Origin: DASTDH01 sp041167675
GTDB lineage: Bacteria > Verrucomicrobiota > Verrucomicrobiia > Chthoniobacterales > JAFAMB01
DNA length: 8,327 nucleotides
Direction of reading: 5' to 3'
Assembly: GCA_041167675.1 (NCBI GenBank)
Contig: JBEEIB010000357.1
Coordinates: 1 to 8,327 of the forward strand
How positions within the stretch are numbered: position 1 is the stretch's first letter; each line of letters starts with the position of its first letter. The notes under the pieces are model-generated. The model was not told the DNA's origin and did no database searches. It saw only the letters and a list, made by a program, of their open reading frames with translations. This document shows, in pieces, positions 6,691 through 8,327 of this stretch. A program made the position numbers and the translations under genes.

Positions 6691-7326
6691 CTACGAAACC
6701 AAATCGGTGAATTGATCAACCGCCAGCTCTTCGGGAATGATCTGCGAAGCCAATTCTCGAACAGTTTGGATTGAGATTTCCGTTCCGATTTCCAAACTAA
6801 GCGAACTCATTCGCACATCGGTCAATCCACAGGGCGTAATGTACTGAAAACCGGCAAGATCGGACGACACGTTCAAAGCAAAGCCGTGCATGGTAATCCA
6901 GCGGCGAACGCCAACGCCGATGGAGGCGATCTTTCGGTGCTCGACCCACACACCAGTTTTTCCCTCCTCGCGCCGGGCAGGTACGTGGAATGCCTCCACT
7001 AGCCGGATCACCGATTGTTCCAGGGTTCGCAAAAAGCGATGGAGATCTTTTCCTCTTTTTCGCAGATCGATGATGGGGTATCCAATCAATTGTCCGGGCC
7101 CATGATACGTCGCTTGTCCTCCCCGGTTAATCTCATGAACTGGATAGGGGAGTCGATGAAGCAGGCCCAGGCTCGACTTGTCCGGTAGTCGTCCAATCGT
7201 ATAGACCGGATCATGCTCCAACAAAAAGAGCGTTTCTTCTCCGGTGGCCCAGCATTTTTCCAGGGCTTCAATCTGCAGCTCCAACGCCGCTGAGAAGCTG
7301 ATTCGTTCGATTGGACGAATGGTCAT
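6691..7326 (-). CDS. lipB: Lipoyl(octanoyl) transferase LipB
   Basis: LipB moves octanoate from acyl carrier protein to a lysine on lipoyl domains of 2-oxoacid dehydrogenases and the glycine cleavage H protein, the first step of endogenous lipoate synthesis in the cytoplasm. This 211-residue protein has the normal family length. The signature RGGQATYHGPGQLIGYPI is at 68-85. The catalytic lysine is K132 in RKIASIGVGVRRWITMHGFA, and the catalytic cysteine is C166 in PCGLTD. E-x-x-P-V-Y-T-I-G-R is represented by EHDPVYTIGR at 37-46. Its ATG shares bases with the ruvC stop (ATGA at 7326-7323), so translation is probably coupled to ruvC although the functions are unrelated. No lipA or target dehydrogenase gene is in the window. 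Confidence 0.96.
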   Translation of the reverse strand: MTIRPIERISFSAALELQIEALEKCWATGEETLFLLEHDPVYTIGRLPDKSSLGLLHRLPYPVHEINRGGQATYHGPGQLIGYPIIDLRKRGKDLHRFLRTLEQSVIRLVEAFHVPARREEGKTGVWVEHRKIASIGVGVRRWITMHGFALNVSSDLAGFQYITPCGLTDVRMSSLSLEIGTEISIQTVRELASQIIPEELAVDQFTDLVS

Positions 7327-7826
7327 AAGCTGCGCTTGGCTGAGGAACGAGTGATAACCGAATCTTCCATTTGGAGATGAGTGAGCCCGATAGCTAGCGC
7401 GTCGGCAGCATCTGGATCTGGGGTTTCAGCCAACCCTAGTAAGGCACGCACCATAAATCCGACCTGCGCCTTTTGCGCTGCGCCGCGGCCGACCACGGCC
7501 TGCTTTACCCGCCGGGGCGGATACTCAAAGATGGACAAGCCATGTTGCGCAGCAGCCAATAAAGCCGAACCGCGAGCCGCTCCTAAGGTAACCGCCGTTC
7601 TCGAGTTTTGAACAAAAATCACGCTCTCAACCGCACAACATTCGGGTAGGTATTGCGCAATCAGCTGATCGGTCTGTCGATGAATCTCGAGCAGGCATTG
7701 ACTCAGCGAAAGCTCGGTATGATTGCGAATGACACCATGAGCCAACGCCCGTATTGCCCGTCCTTCTTTTTCCAAAATTGCAAATCCGGATTTTCTCAGA
7801 GCAGGATCAATGGCCAACAGCCGCAT
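7323..7826 (-). CDS. ruvC: Holliday junction endonuclease RuvC
   Basis: RuvC is the dimeric nuclease that cuts four-way DNA junctions with RuvAB during recombinational repair. This 167-residue protein has the usual length. The RNase H-fold acidic residues are present: D7 (LLAIDPAL), E67 (CAVESVIFVQNSRTAVTLGAA), and D139 plus D142 (PDPDAADALAIGLTH). The conserved YPPRRVKQAVVGRGAAQKAQ segment at 102-121 matches the family's Y-x-P-x-x-V-K-x-x-x-x-G-x-G-x-A-x-K-x-Q. The N-terminal motif reads DPAL where most RuvC have DPGL. The ATG at 7826 places D7 correctly and has GAGG four bases upstream. No ruvA or ruvB lies alongside; instead the gene is coupled to lipB. A repeat-rich region begins about 50 bp upstream. 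Confidence 0.95.
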   Translation of the reverse strand: MRLLAIDPALRKSGFAILEKEGRAIRALAHGVIRNHTELSLSQCLLEIHRQTDQLIAQYLPECCAVESVIFVQNSRTAVTLGAARGSALLAAAQHGLSIFEYPPRRVKQAVVGRGAAQKAQVGFMVRALLGLAETPDPDAADALAIGLTHLQMEDSVITRSSAKRSL

Positions 7827-7907
7827 TTTGCCTCAACAATAACTCGCGGCGGACTAGGAGCAAAACAGTTTCGGTAGCGGTCCGGCGTCTGCCCATAGGC
7901 GTCAACA

Positions 7908-7932
7908 TAAAAGGTTGCGATCAGGTCGCACC
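7908..7932 (-). terminator. Terminator-like hairpin upstream of ruvC
   Basis: On the minus strand GGTGCGA, loop CCTGA, then TCGCAACC form a 7-bp stem with one bulged base, followed directly by TTTTAT. It could end a minus-strand transcript arriving from beyond the right edge, or attenuate transcription into ruvC. It lies between the outer and inner arms of the inverted-repeat element. The T-run is only four bases, so confidence is limited. Confidence 0.35.
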
Positions 7933-7954
7933 CCCCGCCGAGGCGAGAGAATCA

Positions 7955-8042
7955 GTCCCTCAGGGACATTTGAAAGTAGCCCACTATGAAGTGGTGGGAA
8001 AAGGCGTTAAAGATAGCTCCGTCCCGTAAGGGACGATCGAAC
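7955..8042. repeat. Left inner arm with three small hairpins
   Basis: Three palindromes lie in order. GTCCCTCAGGGAC (7955-7967) has a 5-bp stem. CCACT/AGTGG (7981-7985 and 7990-7994) has a four-base loop. CGTCCC/GGGACG (8020-8025 and 8030-8035) has a 6-bp stem with loop GTAA, a GNRA-type tetraloop if transcribed on the plus strand. The order and spacing are mirrored in the right arm. Confidence 0.65.
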
Positions 8043-8050
8043 CCTCAGTC

Positions 8051-8081
8051 CTTGGCTCGCATTCGGCCTCGCGAGCGCAAG
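8051..8081. repeat. Central hairpin of the inverted-repeat element
   Basis: CTTG then GCTCGC (8051-8060) pairs with GCGAGC and CAAG (8071-8076 and 8078-8081), giving a 10-bp stem with one bulged G (8077) and a 10-base loop. It forms the approximate symmetry centre of the element. Confidence 0.5.
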
Positions 8082-8086
8082 CAGCC

Positions 8087-8174
8087 GATCGATCGTCCTT
8101 GCGGGACGGGTCGCTTTTGGAAAAACGCGACCCACCACTTCGTAGTGGGCTACTATCAAATGTCACTCCGGGAC
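8087..8174. repeat. Right inner arm, inverted copy of 7955-8042
   Basis: The three hairpins reappear in mirror order: CGTCC/GGACG (8094-8098 and 8104-8108), CCACT/AGTGG (8135-8139 and 8144-8148, loop TCGT), and a degenerate GTC...GAC palindrome at 8162-8174. The spacer differs from the left arm: GGGTCGC (8108-8114) pairs perfectly with GCGACCC (8127-8133), and TTTT/AAAA extends the stem inside. Confidence 0.65.
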
Positions 8175-8218
8175 GAGGTCCTCTCCGAATGCTACTTAGC
8201 CTTAAGTTGACGCGCATG

Positions 8219-8236
8219 GGCAGCTGCCGGATCCGG
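8219..8236. repeat. Two overlapping perfect 10-bp palindromes
   Basis: GGCAGCTGCC (8219-8228) and CCGGATCCGG (8227-8236) are each perfectly self-complementary and share two bases. They sit in the right outer arm and abut the tandem array. Either could be a dimeric protein site or a by-product of repeat decay. Confidence 0.4.
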
Positions 8237-8240
8237 TTGC

Positions 8241-8300
8241 GTTCGTTGACGTTCGTTGGCGTTCGTTGACGTTCGTTGTCGTTCGTTGGCGTTCGCTGAC
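8241..8300. repeat. Six tandem 10-bp units, GTTCGTTGNC
   Basis: Six head-to-tail units begin at 8241, 8251, 8261, 8271, 8281 and 8291. The first five follow GTTCGTTGNC exactly, with N being A, G, A, T and G. The last reads GTTCGCTGAC. A partial unit (GTTGC, 8236-8240) precedes them and the pattern decays into GTCGAC after 8300. The period is close to one helical turn. A minus-strand frame through it would encode a 10-residue repeat (RQRTPTNDNE), which looks like a by-product rather than a protein. Confidence 0.85.
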
Positions 8301-8327
8301 GTCGACCCACAATGGTCCCAAAACTTG

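Larger units (their letters stand above)
7878..8235. mobile_element. Large nested inverted-repeat element (MITE- or REP/BIME-like, non-coding)
   Basis: Two sets of inverted arms share one centre. The outer arms, 7878-7906 and 8206-8235, align in opposite orientation at about 25 of 30 columns, with shared blocks GTTGACGC, ATGGGCAG and GCCGGA. The inner arms, about 7955-8042 and 8087-8174, begin with a 44-base block identical at 39 positions in inverted orientation, then have a dissimilar spacer of about 20 bases, then a shared CCGTCCC...ACGATCGA block. Small hairpins punctuate both inner arms. There is no transposase and no credible frame. This architecture fits a non-autonomous element mobilised in trans, either a MITE or a REP doublet (BIME) served by a REP-associated tyrosine transposase. 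No target-site duplication was found, so the ends are approximate and the class is inferred. Confidence 0.6.

Noticed and set aside
6525..6710. 61-codon plus-strand frame in the lipB to FmdB-like gap as a protein gene
   Set aside because: No recognised family, no clear ribosome binding site, and it overlaps the lipB end in antisense; kept only as part of a finding on the gap.
8241..8300. CRISPR array
   Set aside because: The 10-bp units are contiguous, with no spacers and no cas genes nearby.
7984..8310. A 108-codon minus-strand frame with a repeated RQRTPTNDNE-type segment
   Set aside because: It is produced by the 10-bp tandem array and then runs through the inverted-repeat hairpins; the composition is extreme and no domain is recognisable.
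1..8327. tRNA or rRNA genes
   Set aside because: No cloverleaf-like arrangement with a CCA-proximal TTCGA arm and no rRNA-like conserved blocks were noticed on either strand.

Overview
The window looks like chromosomal sequence from a Gram-negative bacterium of moderate GC content. An outer membrane is implied by a tripartite RND efflux pump. The best phylum guess is Verrucomicrobiota (soil Chthoniobacterales type). It rests on recalled family resemblance: a RuvC beginning MRLLAIDPAL, a cysteine-poor FmdB-like small protein beginning MATYIYET next to a PIN-PhoH ATPase, and an intergenic region full of small palindromes. No 16S or marker search was possible, so this is only a lean.

Layout, left to right. 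Positions 2-145 (+) hold the end of a gene resembling an NTF2/SnoaL/DUF4440 protein. It converges on a long block of minus-strand genes. Read in the direction of transcription, from right to left, these are: ruvC (7826-7323), lipB (7326-6691, sharing ATGA with ruvC), a 285-bp gap with two stem-loops and a weak promoter candidate, a 69-residue FmdB-like protein (6405-6196), a PIN-PhoH ATPase (6191-4692, 4 bp further on), a 185-bp gap, an HAE-1 type RND permease (4506-1372), and its membrane-fusion adaptor (1354-218, 17 bp further on). No outer-membrane channel gene is present, so the pump presumably uses a TolC-like protein encoded elsewhere.

The genes form three functional pairs: Holliday junction resolution with lipoate transfer (a coupled but functionally unrelated pair), a small metal-binding-like protein with an RNA-acting PIN-ATPase, and a drug or metabolite efflux pump with its adaptor. 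The pump precedes the adaptor, the reverse of the common order.

The right-hand 500 bp (7827-8327) has no credible gene and is the most unusual part. Positions 7878-8235 form a large nested imperfect inverted repeat. Its outer arms are about 30 bp and its inner arms about 85 bp, each inner arm being built from small hairpins. The repeat is centred on a further hairpin near 8051-8081 and is followed at once by six 10-bp tandem units (8241-8300). This is best read as a non-autonomous, MITE- or REP/BIME-like element close upstream of ruvC. The protein-coding part is otherwise ordinary, and I see no convincing new multi-gene system.
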